A DNA stretch of 64,000 nucleotides, from NCBI RefSeq assembly GCF_002943755.1, contig NZ_MQUB01000001.1, forward strand, positions 1,724,501 to 1,788,500. Reading direction: 5' to 3'. Positions within the stretch are counted from its first letter, which is position 1. Every line of letters begins with the position of its first letter. A program made the translations under genes and the position numbers. Under the pieces are notes generated by a model, which worked only from the letters and a program-made list of their open reading frames with translations, was not told the origin of the DNA and ran no database searches. Below, one piece after another: positions 41,181 through 49,372 of the stretch. Origin of the DNA: Aureitalea marina (GTDB lineage Bacteria > Bacteroidota > Bacteroidia > Flavobacteriales > Flavobacteriaceae).

Positions 41181-42974
41181 TTACGCCTTGTTTCTTTTAC
41201 GATCTACCTCTTTAAGCAGGATCTTTCTCAAACGAAGATGATTGGGTGTGGCTTCCACATATTCATCCTTTTGAATGTATTCCAAAGCCTCTTCCAATGA
41301 GAACTTGATCGCAGGTACAATACGCGTCTTATCATCCGCCCCGGCAGAGCGTACATTGGTGAGTTTCTTGGTCTTGGTCACATTGACCACCATGTCGTCA
41401 CTTCGAGAATTCTCACCGATGACCTGACCTTCGTAAATCTCTTCTCCAGGATCAACAAAGAAACGACCTCTCTCTTGCAGCTTATCGATAGAATAAGGGA
41501 TAGCGGTCCCCTTTTCCATAGAGACCAAACTACCATTCTGTCGTTCCGGTATACCACCCTTTAACGGTTGATATTCCAGGAATCTATGTGTCATTATGGC
41601 TTCACCAGCAGTTGCCGTAAGCAATTGGTTTCTCAGACCAATAATACCTCGAGATGGGATGACGAACTTACAGATCATCCGCTCTCCCTTGGCTTCCATA
41701 CTGACCATCTCTCCCTTTCGGATGGTGACCATATCGATAGCCTTCCCGCTGACGTGCTCCGGCAGATCGATGTTCAATTCTTCTACTGGCTCGCATCGCT
41801 GCCCATCGATCTCCTTCTCGATCACCTGGGGTTGACCGATCTGTAACTCATACCCCTCACGGCGCATAGTTTCTATCAGGACGGACAAATGGAGAACTCC
41901 TCGTCCAAATACCATGAACTTATCCGCGCTATCAGTTGCTTGAACCCGGAGGGCCAGGTTCTTTTCAAGCTCCCGCTCCAGTCTCTCCTTGATGTGACGA
42001 GAGGTAACGAATTTACCATCCTTACCAAAGAATGGGGAATCGTTAATGGTAAATAGCATACTCATGGTAGGCTCATCGATGGCGATGGTGGCCAGTCCTT
42101 CTGGTTCCTGGGCATCGGCAACAGTATCGCCGATCTCAAATCCTTCCAGACCAACAAGGGCACAGATATCCCCGGCCTCAACCTGCTGTACTTTCTTACG
42201 GCCCAAACCTTCGAAAGTGTGCAATTCCTTAATGCGTGACTTCAATTGACTACCGTCCCGTTTGATCAGGGTAACCTGATCATTTTCATTAAGCTGACCA
42301 CGTTGCAGTCTCCCTATGGCAATTCGGCCCGTAAAGGAAGAGTAATCCAGGGAGGTGATCAACATCTGAGTAGTTCCCTGTTCTACTTTAGGTTCTGGTA
42401 TATGCTCCAGGACCATATCCAATAGCGGCTCAATATTATCGGTTGGCTGCTGCCAATCCTCACTCATCCAATTCTGTTTGGCCGATCCGTAAACCGTCGG
42501 AAAATCCAACTGCCACTCTTCGGCGCCCAATTCGAACATCAGATCAAAGACAGCCTCATGTACCTCATCCGGTGTACAGTTCTCCTTGTCTACTTTATTC
42601 ACCACAACACAAGGTTTCTTACCCAGATCTAATGCTTTCTGCAGAACAAACCGGGTCTGAGGCATTGGACCTTCAAACGCATCTACGAGCAGCAAGACTC
42701 CATCGGCCATATTCAATACGCGCTCTACCTCACCGCCAAAATCGGCGTGACCAGGAGTATCGATGATGTTGATCTTGGTCCCTTTGTAATTCACAGAAAC
42801 GTTTTTGGAGGTAATGGTGATTCCTCTTTCCCGTTCCAGGTCGTTATTGTCCAGGATCAACTCACCGGTCTGCTGATTCTCTCTAAAGAGACTGCAATGG
42901 TGCATGATCTTGTCTACCAAAGTGGTCTTTCCGTGGTCTACGTGGGCAATAATGGCAATATTCCTAATGTTCAT
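41181..42974 (-). CDS. typA: Translational GTPase TypA/BipA
   Basis: A 597-residue ribosome-binding GTPase. It starts at the ATG at 42974 ([20 protein letters not shown]); an eight-codon longer frame begins with TTG and is not favoured. G1 AHVDHGKTT, switch motif ERERGITI, G3 DTPGH and G4 NKVD are all present, followed by domains II-V with the TypA-specific C-terminal region (PLKGGIPERQNGSLVSME). TypA assists 50S assembly and is needed at low temperature and under stress. It is divergent from kdsA. Assignment secure. Confidence 0.97.
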   Translation of the reverse strand: MNIRNIAIIAHVDHGKTTLVDKIMHHCSLFRENQQTGELILDNNDLERERGITITSKNVSVNYKGTKINIIDTPGHADFGGEVERVLNMADGVLLLVDAFEGPMPQTRFVLQKALDLGKKPCVVVNKVDKENCTPDEVHEAVFDLMFELGAEEWQLDFPTVYGSAKQNWMSEDWQQPTDNIEPLLDMVLEHIPEPKVEQGTTQMLITSLDYSSFTGRIAIGRLQRGQLNENDQVTLIKRDGSQLKSRIKELHTFEGLGRKKVQQVEAGDICALVGLEGFEIGDTVADAQEPEGLATIAIDEPTMSMLFTINDSPFFGKDGKFVTSRHIKERLERELEKNLALRVQATDSADKFMVFGRGVLHLSVLIETMRREGYELQIGQPQVIEKEIDGQRCEPVEELNIDLPEHVSGKAIDMVTIRKGEMVSMEAKGERMICKFVIPSRGIIGLRNQLLTATAGEAIMTHRFLEYQPLKGGIPERQNGSLVSMEKGTAIPYSIDKLQERGRFFVDPGEEIYEGQVIGENSRSDDMVVNVTKTKKLTNVRSAGADDKTRIVPAIKFSLEEALEYIQKDEYVEATPNHLRLRKILLKEVDRKRNKA

Positions 42975-43026
42975 GATGTGCTCCTTTTGGCGGCGCAAAA
43001 GTACTGGTAAATAATGGATTTTCTGG

Positions 43027-43034
43027 TATCTTTG
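43027..43034 (+). promoter_or_regulatory. -7 element (TATCTTTG) of kdsA
   Basis: TATCTTTG is an exact TAnnTTTG match, 18 nt before the ATG at 43053. Because transcription would begin after it, the longer open frame that starts upstream at 43014 cannot be the true start of kdsA. Confidence 0.65.
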
Positions 43035-43052
43035 TCACTCAAAATCAATCCC

Positions 43053-43871
43053 ATGGATTTATCCAAGATCCCCCATCTCTCACATACCAATTCCAACAAT
43101 TTTTTCCTGCTGGCGGGACCTTGTGCGATTGAAGGAGAGGAAATGGCTCTGCGCATCGCAGAGCAAGTACTGAATATCACAGATAAACTGAGTATTCCAT
43201 TCGTCTTTAAAGGAAGTTTCAAAAAGGCCAATCGGAGCCGTATTGATAGTTTTACTGGTATTGGGGATGAAAATGCCCTGGAGATATTGGCCAAGATCTC
43301 TCAAAAATTTGAGGTACCAACCGTTACGGACATTCATGAAGTCTCTGATGCAGCCAAAGCAGCTCAATACGTCGATGTATTGCAGATTCCTGCCTTTTTG
43401 GTCAGACAGACGGACCTGGTTGTAGCGGCGGCTAATACGGGTAAAGTGGTCAACTTGAAAAAAGGACAATTCATGAGCCCGGAGAGTATGCAGCACGCCG
43501 TTCGAAAGGTTACTGATTCTGGTAATGAGCAGGTCATGGTCACCGATAGAGGTACCATGTTTGGATACCAGGATATGATCGTGGATTTCCGCGGAATTCC
43601 AACTATGAAACAGTTCGCGCCAACCGTTTTGGATGTGACACACAGCCTGCAACAACCTAATCAGACATCTGGTGTTACTGGTGGAAGACCAGATATGATA
43701 GCGACCATATCACGTGCAGGAATTGCGGCCGGTGCCGACGGGATCTTCCTGGAAACTCACTTCGACCCGGCCAATGCCAAAAGCGACGGAGCAAACATGT
43801 TAGATATTCGTCACTTGGAAAAGTTATTGACCGATCTGGTAGCCATTCGCCAAACCGTCAACGGGCTTTAA
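43053..43871 (+). CDS. kdsA: 3-deoxy-8-phosphooctulonate synthase (KDO-8-P synthase)
   Basis: A 272-residue enzyme that condenses PEP with arabinose 5-phosphate to KDO 8-phosphate, for the inner core of lipopolysaccharide. The N-terminal FFLLAGPCAIEGEEMALRIA, VFKGSFKKANRSR (PEP/A5P binding), the LQIPAFLVRQTDLVVAAANT block and CDVTH-like segment are conserved. The central DVTHSLQQP and later ETHFDP regions carry the ligands; Asn in KKANRSR and a non-Cys residue near VAGPC-type position suggest the metal-independent form (inference). Start 43053 chosen from the promoter. Its 3' end overlaps the convergent DUF1801 gene by 14 nt. Confidence 0.95.
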   Translation: MDLSKIPHLSHTNSNNFFLLAGPCAIEGEEMALRIAEQVLNITDKLSIPFVFKGSFKKANRSRIDSFTGIGDENALEILAKISQKFEVPTVTDIHEVSDAAKAAQYVDVLQIPAFLVRQTDLVVAAANTGKVVNLKKGQFMSPESMQHAVRKVTDSGNEQVMVTDRGTMFGYQDMIVDFRGIPTMKQFAPTVLDVTHSLQQPNQTSGVTGGRPDMIATISRAGIAAGADGIFLETHFDPANAKSDGANMLDIRHLEKLLTDLVAIRQTVNGL

Positions 43872-44220
43872 ACGGAACGTTCCTAAATTCATAGGCATCC
43901 ACTAACAAATCGGACAAAATATGGGTTACGATGTCCTCTACTTGATAATATCTAAGTGACTTGACGTACTTCCGGTTTTCGGAATTGAGATGCTCCAAAT
44001 GCCGGTGGAAATGCTCTCCCGCCCAGAAACCAACATCCACACAACCCTTGCTGACGTTCAAATAACAGATCGGCTTATTGTCAGAATAGTAAAAGGGTAC
44101 CTTCCATTTGTAAAGTAGCTGCGCCTCTGGAAGATGCTGTTCGATGATCATCTGCAATTGAAGCAAGATAGACCTAAATGGTTCTTCTTGCCTTAAAATA
44201 TAGTCCTCTGCAGGTCGCAC
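43858..44220 (-). CDS. DUF1801 (YdhG-like) domain protein
   Basis: A 120-residue DUF1801 protein. The family pattern is clear: QMIIEQHLPEAQLLYKWKVP (near 24), FYYSDNKPICYLNVSKGCVD (near 43) and VGFWAGEHF (near 64). The fold is related to SCP2/YdhG and these proteins are found in many bacteria without a settled function. It is convergent with kdsA and shares 14 bp of coding sequence at the 3' ends. No operon partners. Confidence 0.85.
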   Translation of the reverse strand: MRPAEDYILRQEEPFRSILLQLQMIIEQHLPEAQLLYKWKVPFYYSDNKPICYLNVSKGCVDVGFWAGEHFHRHLEHLNSENRKYVKSLRYYQVEDIVTHILSDLLVDAYEFRNVPFKAR

Positions 44221-44236
44221 ACTTCAAATTTAGGAC

Positions 44237-44273
44237 AAAAAAAGCCGCTGTCTGTTAAGGCGATAGCGGCTTT
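44237..44273 (-). terminator. Intrinsic terminator of the CBS-domain gene
   Basis: Minus strand: AAAGCCGCT (44273-44265), 15-nt loop, AGCGGCTTT (44249-44241), followed by T residues to 44237. It lies 18 bp downstream of the CBS gene stop. Confidence 0.85.
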
Positions 44274-44291
44274 CTGATCAGTTAGTTGTTC

Positions 44292-44732
44292 TTATTCGTA
44301 TTGATCGAGTAAGAAGTTAATTACATCAGTGGTGGTAATGATACCGACCAATTGATCATCTTCCACAACCGGTAAAGCGTGGAATTCCTTTTCTGCAAAA
44401 ATCCTGGCCACACTGCGAACCGTCATGTTCGGGGTCACGCTAGTCACATTCCTAACCATGACCTGATCTATGGAGAACATATCATAAACCGAATCTGAGG
44501 TAAAATCGTCGGCCACACTATAAGAATCTGCAAAACTGATCCTCAACAGATCATTATAGCTAAGCATACCTGTAATCAGTCCCTTCTCGATGACCGGTAT
44601 GTGCCGTATGTGTTTCTTTTTAAAGTACTGCTCTGCCCTTTCTAGGGGATCGGTTACTTGTACCGTAACCACGTTTCGGGTCATTATTGCTGATATGCGA
44701 GTTCCTTCTTTCATGACGAACATTTTATACAT
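44292..44732 (-). CDS. Tandem CBS-domain protein
   Basis: A 146-residue protein made of two CBS motifs that form one Bateman module (residues about 18-75 and 84-143); the segments ISAIMTRNVVTVQVTDPLER and HIRHIPVIEKGLITGMLSYN, then MTVRSVARIFAEKEFHALPV and GIITTTDVINFLLDQYE, are typical. Such modules bind adenosyl nucleotides and usually regulate a partner; here no partner domain or neighbour is evident. It ends in an intrinsic terminator and is transcribed alone. Function unknown beyond nucleotide sensing. Confidence 0.88.
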   Translation of the reverse strand: MYKMFVMKEGTRISAIMTRNVVTVQVTDPLERAEQYFKKKHIRHIPVIEKGLITGMLSYNDLLRISFADSYSVADDFTSDSVYDMFSIDQVMVRNVTSVTPNMTVRSVARIFAEKEFHALPVVEDDQLVGIITTTDVINFLLDQYE

Positions 44733-44797
44733 TAAATGTCCGATTCCTAAGCCGAAAAAAGTATGACAAAAGTCAGCTTGACTGTGGGGACCGCTAG

Positions 44798-46012
44798 TTA
44801 CTCCTTTCCGTCCACGAAATCTTGGAGATAGGAGAAACGAGGCGTGAGTTTGCCTTCCTCGTTAGTGATACGCGCCCTATGGAGGATTCCTCGACTATCT
44901 CCGTCAAAGAAAGCTGGAATTACTTCCTTCAAGAACATTGCTCCAAAACCATCGCTGGCATCCTTGGGTAACTCGCACGGCAGGTTATCTACAGCCATAA
45001 CCGCAATCGAACCCTTCTTCTCATAATCTGTCTCGCTTTCAGATTGAGGGTTGTATCCGTAAAATGGCTCTGCAATGGTAGACGGTCTGATGGTAGAGGC
45101 TACAGGTCCGTCAATATCGCAGGAAATATCGGCGATATAACGAATAGCAAAATCCGCCTGGCGCGCATCTTCCCTTGTAAAAAGAAATGGTGCACCATCT
45201 CCATAGAAGTGACCGGCGATAAAAACATCACTTCTTCTGGCCAATGGCATGAAATTAGGTCTGTATCCAGTTGGGTCGCCGTAAAATGCACTGCGGTCAA
45301 AGTTTTGACCTTCAGGTGGCAGGTTGTAATCATCAACGTCCGCAACTGTATAAACAGCTTCGGAGAAATTCTCCTTCAGATAATCAGCGACACCAACCTC
45401 TTTGAGTTTAATATGGTCCAATATTTCCTTTGCCCCTCGCATCACCTTTCCACTCCCGGTCAGCACTATTCTAATGGCTGGTAATTGGATATGGTCCAGC
45501 TCTTCCTTCATGGCGGACAGATCCGGCAGATCCTCGGCCTTTGGCAGAACGAAAAGCCCTTCTTTCAGACCATACATACGCAAACCGTTGTAAGCCCCAA
45601 CCAGACCGGCATAGTACCCAAAACCGATCAAACGGCCTCCTCTTTCATTTTCTATGGTCTCGTGGTCGTAGAGTTCGATCTTCTTATCCAGAATTGCGCG
45701 CAGCAAGTCCCGGTTATAAGGCTGCTTCTTAATGGTATGGCTGAAAAAGAAATACTTTTTACCAGGAACCAAGGACTCTACAGGAACCTCTTTTACCCCC
45801 AACATCACATCGGCAGAGGATACATCATCAGAAACGGTTAGCTCCCGTTGTTCATAGACCTCATCGTGATAGACTCTGATATCTGAGGATTCCACCAGGA
45901 TGCGGGAATCAGGATATTGTTCTATGACAGACTGGCAGGCTTCAGGCGAAAATACCACCCGGCGATCCGGCGGTGTCTTTCTTTCCTTGATAAGGGCAAA
46001 GGTTATGGACAT
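44798..46012 (-). CDS. Saccharopine dehydrogenase / alanine dehydrogenase-like oxidoreductase
   Basis: A 404-residue NAD(P)-dependent oxidoreductase of the AlaDH/PNT superfamily. The N-terminal substrate domain (ALIKERKTPPDRRVVFSPEA near residue 6; FSHTIKKQPYNRDLLRAILD near 90) resembles lysine-forming saccharopine dehydrogenase and alanine dehydrogenase; the nucleotide-binding domain starts near 180 (IRIVLTGSGKVMRGAKEILD), with a GxGKVxxG rather than GxGxxG loop. The Lys and His of the active site would be in KERKTP and FSHTIKK. It could be a lysine-pathway enzyme or an amino-acid dehydrogenase; the sequence does not decide. It is divergent from the tmRNA gene. No lysine-biosynthesis genes are adjacent. 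Confidence 0.75.
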   Translation of the reverse strand: MSITFALIKERKTPPDRRVVFSPEACQSVIEQYPDSRILVESSDIRVYHDEVYEQRELTVSDDVSSADVMLGVKEVPVESLVPGKKYFFFSHTIKKQPYNRDLLRAILDKKIELYDHETIENERGGRLIGFGYYAGLVGAYNGLRMYGLKEGLFVLPKAEDLPDLSAMKEELDHIQLPAIRIVLTGSGKVMRGAKEILDHIKLKEVGVADYLKENFSEAVYTVADVDDYNLPPEGQNFDRSAFYGDPTGYRPNFMPLARRSDVFIAGHFYGDGAPFLFTREDARQADFAIRYIADISCDIDGPVASTIRPSTIAEPFYGYNPQSESETDYEKKGSIAVMAVDNLPCELPKDASDGFGAMFLKEVIPAFFDGDSRGILHRARITNEEGKLTPRFSYLQDFVDGKE

Positions 46013-46064
46013 TTGGAATACTTTTTGAAGTATAAAAACGAGCGCTAAGATAAGCCAAAAAGAC

Positions 46065-46072
46065 TATCTTTA
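46065..46072 (+). promoter_or_regulatory. -7-like element (TATCTTTA) upstream of tmRNA
   Basis: TATCTTTA differs from TAnnTTTG only in the last base and lies 29 nt upstream of the mature tmRNA 5' end, which leaves a short precursor leader for RNase P. Confidence 0.45.
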
Positions 46073-46101
46073 CGCCCATTTTCAGCTCTTTGAAAAACCA
46101 T

Positions 46102-46497
46102 GGGGCCGACTGGTTTTGACAGCGGGACTTATGGTACAGTAAGCATGTCGAGCGCTGGAATACAGCTCGTAAATCTCATATTTCATCTTTTTTAAACGGC
46201 GAGAATAACTACGCCCTAGCTGCATAATCTGAATTATAGTAGGATATGCCTCGGCCCACAAGGTGGGCAAGCAGGAAGTCACTCAGCGACCTTGGTTTGC
46301 GGTAACTGATATAGTGGCTTCGTAAAAGTAAACCTAGCCCGTGCAGGGCTTTGATGCACAGGCGAAAACAAATTGAAGCTAAGCTGCAACTTGGTTGTCC
46401 ACTACCGGGGCGCGGTCCAAAATCCTAAAGCGGACTAAACATGTAGAAAGCCGTGCTGTAGCGCGTTTGGACGAGGGTTCGAATCCCTCCGGCTCCA
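46102..46497 (+). ncRNA. ssrA: Transfer-messenger RNA (tmRNA)
   Basis: A 396-nt tmRNA that rescues stalled ribosomes by adding a degradation tag. The tRNA-like ends pair GGGGCCG (46102-46108) with CGGCTCC (46490-46496, one G-T pair), discriminator A at 46497; the T-arm reads GGGTTCGAATCCC. The tag frame GGC-GAG-AAT-AAC-TAC-GCC-CTA-GCT-GCA-TAA (46198-46227) encodes GENNYALAA, typical of flavobacteria. Pseudoknot-rich sequence lies between the tag and the T-arm. An intrinsic terminator follows. A 55-bp direct repeat of its 3' end occurs 441 bp downstream. Confidence 0.97.
46198..46227 (+). other. tmRNA proteolysis-tag reading frame
   Basis: Resume codon GGC at 46198; nine codons plus TAA give GENNYALAA, to which alanine carried by tmRNA is added first. 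The -ALAA end is a recognised degron for ClpXP-type proteases. Confidence 0.95.
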
Positions 46498-46543
46498 CGA
46501 TCAAATAAAAATCTGTTGAAAACACGGATTGAAATAGAAAAAG
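46489..46543 (+). repeat. Direct repeat of the tmRNA 3' end, copy 1
   Basis: Starts with the CCGGCTCCA end of tmRNA and continues through TCAAATAAAAATCTGTTGA to AGAAAAAG. It is 55 bp and matches 46930-46985 with a single one-base insertion. Confidence 0.9.
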
Positions 46544-46572
46544 TCCACAAGCTTGCTTGATGGACTTTTTTT
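46539..46572 (+). terminator. Intrinsic terminator of ssrA
   Basis: Stem AAAAGTCC (46539-46546) with GGACTTTT (46562-46569), inner stem CAAGC/GCTTG with a TT loop, followed by T residues to 46572. It lies 42 nt after the tmRNA 3' end. Confidence 0.8.
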
Positions 46573-46610
46573 GTTGAAATACGTAGTTCGCTTTGCGAAC
46601 ACAGATTTTT

Positions 46611-46690
46611 ATTTGCAGGACTGGAAATAGTAGGGATCACCGAGCGCTGCGAGGTACTCTCTCCCGTTGAGTGAAGAGTGAGCAGTGAAG
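46611..46690 (+). repeat. Palindromic intergenic repeat downstream of ssrA, copy 1
   Basis: About 80 bp from ATTTGCAGGA to AGCAGTGAAG. It contains GGATCACCGAGCGCTGCGAG, which also occurs on the minus strand at 5178-5205, and the low-complexity GTTGAGTGAAGAGTGAG. The core can fold into an imperfect hairpin. Confidence 0.7.
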
Positions 46691-46723
46691 TGAAAAAAGG
46701 ATGCGCTAGCATCTGGGGTTTGT

Positions 46724-46803
46724 ATTTGCAGGATGGGATCAATTGGAGATCACCGAGTGCAGCGTGGTAATCTCTCCTGTTGAGTGAAGCGTGAGGGGTA
46801 AAG
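46724..46803 (+). repeat. Palindromic intergenic repeat downstream of ssrA, copy 2
   Basis: A diverged second copy of the previous element in the same orientation, from ATTTGCAGGA to GTGAGGGGTAAAG, with GGAGATCACC (46745-46754) and GGTAATCTCTCC (46766-46777) as arms of a hairpin. Between copies lies 33 bp of unrelated sequence. Confidence 0.7.
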
Positions 46804-46929
46804 AGTGAAGATTGAGGCACAGTGATTTCTGTGATTCCCCTAAATATGAAAGATCATTAAAAGCCACCGCACCAGCTCGCTCCTCACTACCAAAGGTCCA
46901 CCGGACCGTTGGCGACCGTTCGGCCGTCC

Positions 46930-46985
46930 CCGGCTCCACGATCAAATAAAAATCTGTTGAAAACACGGATTGAAAATAGAAAAAG
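46930..46985 (+). repeat. Direct repeat of the tmRNA 3' end, copy 2
   Basis: A 56-bp copy of 46489-46543, including the CCGGCTCCACGA that closes the tmRNA acceptor stem, but not preceded by tmRNA sequence. It is 441 bp downstream of copy 1 with no integrase gene between. The stretch 46811-46929 holds no recognisable feature. Confidence 0.9.
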
Positions 46986-47009
46986 ATATTCTTCCAGCTT
47001 GCCAGCCAT

Positions 47010-47075
47010 GGCTAACGGCTAACCAAAACGAAAAATGATTTCTACCTAGGGGCATTAATCCCCACCCGACACAAT
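47010..47075. repeat. Dispersed intergenic repeat, copy B
   Basis: GGCTAACGGCTAACC (47010-47024), two copies of the CCGTTAG heptamer in the opposite orientation to the 8687-8770 array, followed 25 bp later by a 27-bp sequence (47049-47075, around GGGGCATTAATCCCC) that is 25/27 identical to 8868-8894. From 47076 to 47214 there is nothing recognisable apart from loosely similar AT-rich sequence. Confidence 0.75.
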
Positions 47076-47214
47076 CTAGTCTTTAATGCCCTATCATCCA
47101 AGTCCCAATCAAGTTGATTTAGGGGCTTCATGAATGCAGATATCCCGATTCAAGAATAACAGGCCCTTGTCTAGTCAGTAATTTTAAAGTAATTTTCCAG
47201 AACACTGACCAAGT

Positions 47215-48357
47215 TTGGACCCTATCCACTCCATAACCAACCCAATTTATGTACTGATGATGCTCTGCCTGATGGTGGTGCTGTCCTATTTTGCGGCTAA
47301 GACCAAAATCGGAAAGAAATTTGGAATTGCCCTACTTGCCATTGTGTTTACGGCTGTGATAGCGAATCTGGGATTGATTCCATCCGCATCTAACTCCATT
47401 CCGCTATACGATGGTATTTTCACTTACCTGGCTCCTATTTCGATTTTCTATTTGTTACTCGGTGTAAATCTGAGATCAATAAAAAAAGCGGGAGGCCCTA
47501 TGATCGCGTTATTCCTTATTGGATCACTGGCAACCGTGATGGGTATACTGTTTTCCTGGTGGATCATCGATCCCGCCTCAACATTGGGAGAAGATGCTGG
47601 CATACTTGCCGGTATGCTTACGGGAACCTATACAGGAGGAAGCATCAACTTTAATGCGATTGCACTGCAATATGGATTCCAGGAGAAAGGGGCCCTCTAT
47701 GCGGGAACAATTGCCGTAGACAATGTGGTCACTACTCTTTGGATCATCGTGACCCTGGCCATTCCTGCCATTATGAGACCTTATTGGAAAGATAGGCGTA
47801 TAGAAATCGAACAGTCTAAAGACGAAAAGGTTTCCGAGATGCCGATAGGTTATAAATCCCTGGCCTTGCTCGTCCTGTTGGGGCTAGTAGCTTTCTGGAT
47901 CACCCAATTGGTCAAGGAATGGGTACCACAGATCCCTTCGATTATTACCATCACCACACTGGGTATTCTCCTGGCACAAAATAAATCTGTGGCCAGGCTT
48001 AAAGGTAGTCAGCCGTTAGGGCTATACCTTGTCTATATCTTCCTTGCTGTTATTGGAGCCTATTGCGAGATCGCCTCGGTGATTGAACTAAAACAGATCG
48101 GTCTTACCTTATTGTTGTTCACCGGGTTGGGAGTGATTATACACGGTGTCTTGACCATTTTATTAGGGGGACTATTTCTGCGAGACTGGGATATGGTGGC
48201 CATTAGCAGTCAGGCCAACATTGGCGGTGGTACAACCGCCATTGCCCTGGCCGAAACATTCGGGAGAAAAGAGTTGGTACTTCCTGCCATACTTGTAGGG
48301 ACTCTTGGAAATGCGCTGGGAACCTATCTCGGATTTATGGTCATTTATTTATTGTGA
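47215..48357 (+). CDS. DUF819 family integral membrane protein
   Basis: A 380-residue membrane protein with about ten spans, member of the DUF819 family, whose transport role is unproven (related to keto-acid/sodium transporters in structure). Conserved features are GTYTGGSINFNAIALQYGFQ (near 140), which has the TGGS motif, and the matching SQANIGGGTTAIALAETFGR in the second half (near 340), suggesting an internal pseudo-repeat. The frame starts with TTG at 47215; an ATG at residue 15 (47257) would remove part of the first hydrophobic segment. It is followed 78 bp later by a hydrolase gene on the same strand. Confidence 0.82.
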   Translation: MDPIHSITNPIYVLMMLCLMVVLSYFAAKTKIGKKFGIALLAIVFTAVIANLGLIPSASNSIPLYDGIFTYLAPISIFYLLLGVNLRSIKKAGGPMIALFLIGSLATVMGILFSWWIIDPASTLGEDAGILAGMLTGTYTGGSINFNAIALQYGFQEKGALYAGTIAVDNVVTTLWIIVTLAIPAIMRPYWKDRRIEIEQSKDEKVSEMPIGYKSLALLVLLGLVAFWITQLVKEWVPQIPSIITITTLGILLAQNKSVARLKGSQPLGLYLVYIFLAVIGAYCEIASVIELKQIGLTLLLFTGLGVIIHGVLTILLGGLFLRDWDMVAISSQANIGGGTTAIALAETFGRKELVLPAILVGTLGNALGTYLGFMVIYLL

Positions 48358-48434
48358 TGAAATAGATCTATCGGTAAACCACTGATGCCCGCGTACCATT
48401 CATCTTTGTATCTTAAAGAATTAAATTCGACGAA

Positions 48435-49322
48435 ATGAAAGAGCTTAGAAAAGAAGACATCAGCCAAGAAGTTTTCGACCTCTATGATGATTATGCCCAT
48501 AATCGGATCAATCGGCGGGTGTTCATTGAAAAATTATCCCTTTATGCTGTGGGTGGTTTGACCGTAGGGGCCTTGCTCAGTTTTATTTCTCCTGATTACA
48601 TCAACAGTGTTCTGGTTTCACAGGATGATCCGCGGCTCGATTCTAAGATGATTAATTATCCTTCTCCGAAAGGTGGCGGGACTATTAGCGGATTACTTTC
48701 CAAACCCAAGGAGGCAAAGACCAAACTTCCCGGGGTGGTCGTGGTGCATGAAAACAGGGGACTAAACCCGTATATAGCCGACGTAGGTAGACGAACTGCG
48801 GTGGAAGGCTTTATCAGTCTTGCGCCCGACGCACTGAGCCCACTGGGTGGATATCCTGGCAACGACGATGAAGGCAGGACCATGCAGCGTCAGCGAGACC
48901 GTAATGAAATGTTAGAGGATTTCATTGCTGCCTATGAATTTTTAAGATCACACCCCGATTGTACAGGCGAGGTTGGAGTGGTTGGCTTCTGTTTCGGTGG
49001 ATGGATCTCCAATATGATGGCTGTAAAGCTAACGGATCTGGGAGCAGCAGTTCCCTTTTATGGCCGTCAGCCTTCCGCAGAGGACACGACCAAAATTAAA
49101 GCTCCATTGCTGATCCATTACGGAGAATTGGACAGTCGCGTTAACGAAGGTTGGCCCACTTATGAAACCGCTTTAAAGAAGAACTCCGTAGACTACACCA
49201 TGCATATGTATCCGAATGCCAATCACGGGTTTCACAACAATACAACCCCGAGATTTGATGAAAAAGCCGCTACGCTGGCTTGGGAAAGAACAATTGCATT
49301 CTTCCGTAAGAACCTCAGTTAA
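48435..49322 (+). CDS. Dienelactone hydrolase family protein, membrane-anchored
   Basis: A 295-residue alpha/beta hydrolase of the dienelactone hydrolase family. The nucleophile is Cys in GVVGFCFGGWISN (near residue 182), the acid Asp in YGELDSRVN (near 233) and the His in NANHGFHNN (near 265), the family triad. The N-terminal 50 residues are an extra segment with a hydrophobic stretch (LSLYAVGGLTVGALLSFISP) preceded by RINRRVFIE, a twin-arginine-like motif, so export or membrane anchoring is likely. Substrate unknown. Confidence 0.87.
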   Translation: MKELRKEDISQEVFDLYDDYAHNRINRRVFIEKLSLYAVGGLTVGALLSFISPDYINSVLVSQDDPRLDSKMINYPSPKGGGTISGLLSKPKEAKTKLPGVVVVHENRGLNPYIADVGRRTAVEGFISLAPDALSPLGGYPGNDDEGRTMQRQRDRNEMLEDFIAAYEFLRSHPDCTGEVGVVGFCFGGWISNMMAVKLTDLGAAVPFYGRQPSAEDTTKIKAPLLIHYGELDSRVNEGWPTYETALKKNSVDYTMHMYPNANHGFHNNTTPRFDEKAATLAWERTIAFFRKNLS

Positions 49323-49325
49323 AAC

Positions 49326-49356
49326 TTTGATATTCAATCCGGCCTTATTAATTTTG
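49326..49356 (+). promoter_or_regulatory. Bacteroidota promoter (TTTG-N19-TAATTTTG)
   Basis: TTTG at 49326-49329, exactly 19 nt, then TAATTTTG at 49349-49356: a full match to TTTG-N19-TAnnTTTG. It ends 16 nt before the ATG of the fatty acid hydroxylase gene and starts 4 nt after the previous stop. Confidence 0.8.
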
Positions 49357-49372
49357 ACTTAAAATTGAGTGT

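Noticed and set aside
43014-43052. 13-codon N-terminal extension of kdsA
   Set aside because: The -7 promoter element lies inside it, so it would not be transcribed.
46425-46820. Open frame of 131 codons on the minus strand with a GGIRTL-like segment
   Set aside because: It reads antisense through the tmRNA 3' end and repeats; such frames opposite to tRNA-like sequence are a known annotation artefact.
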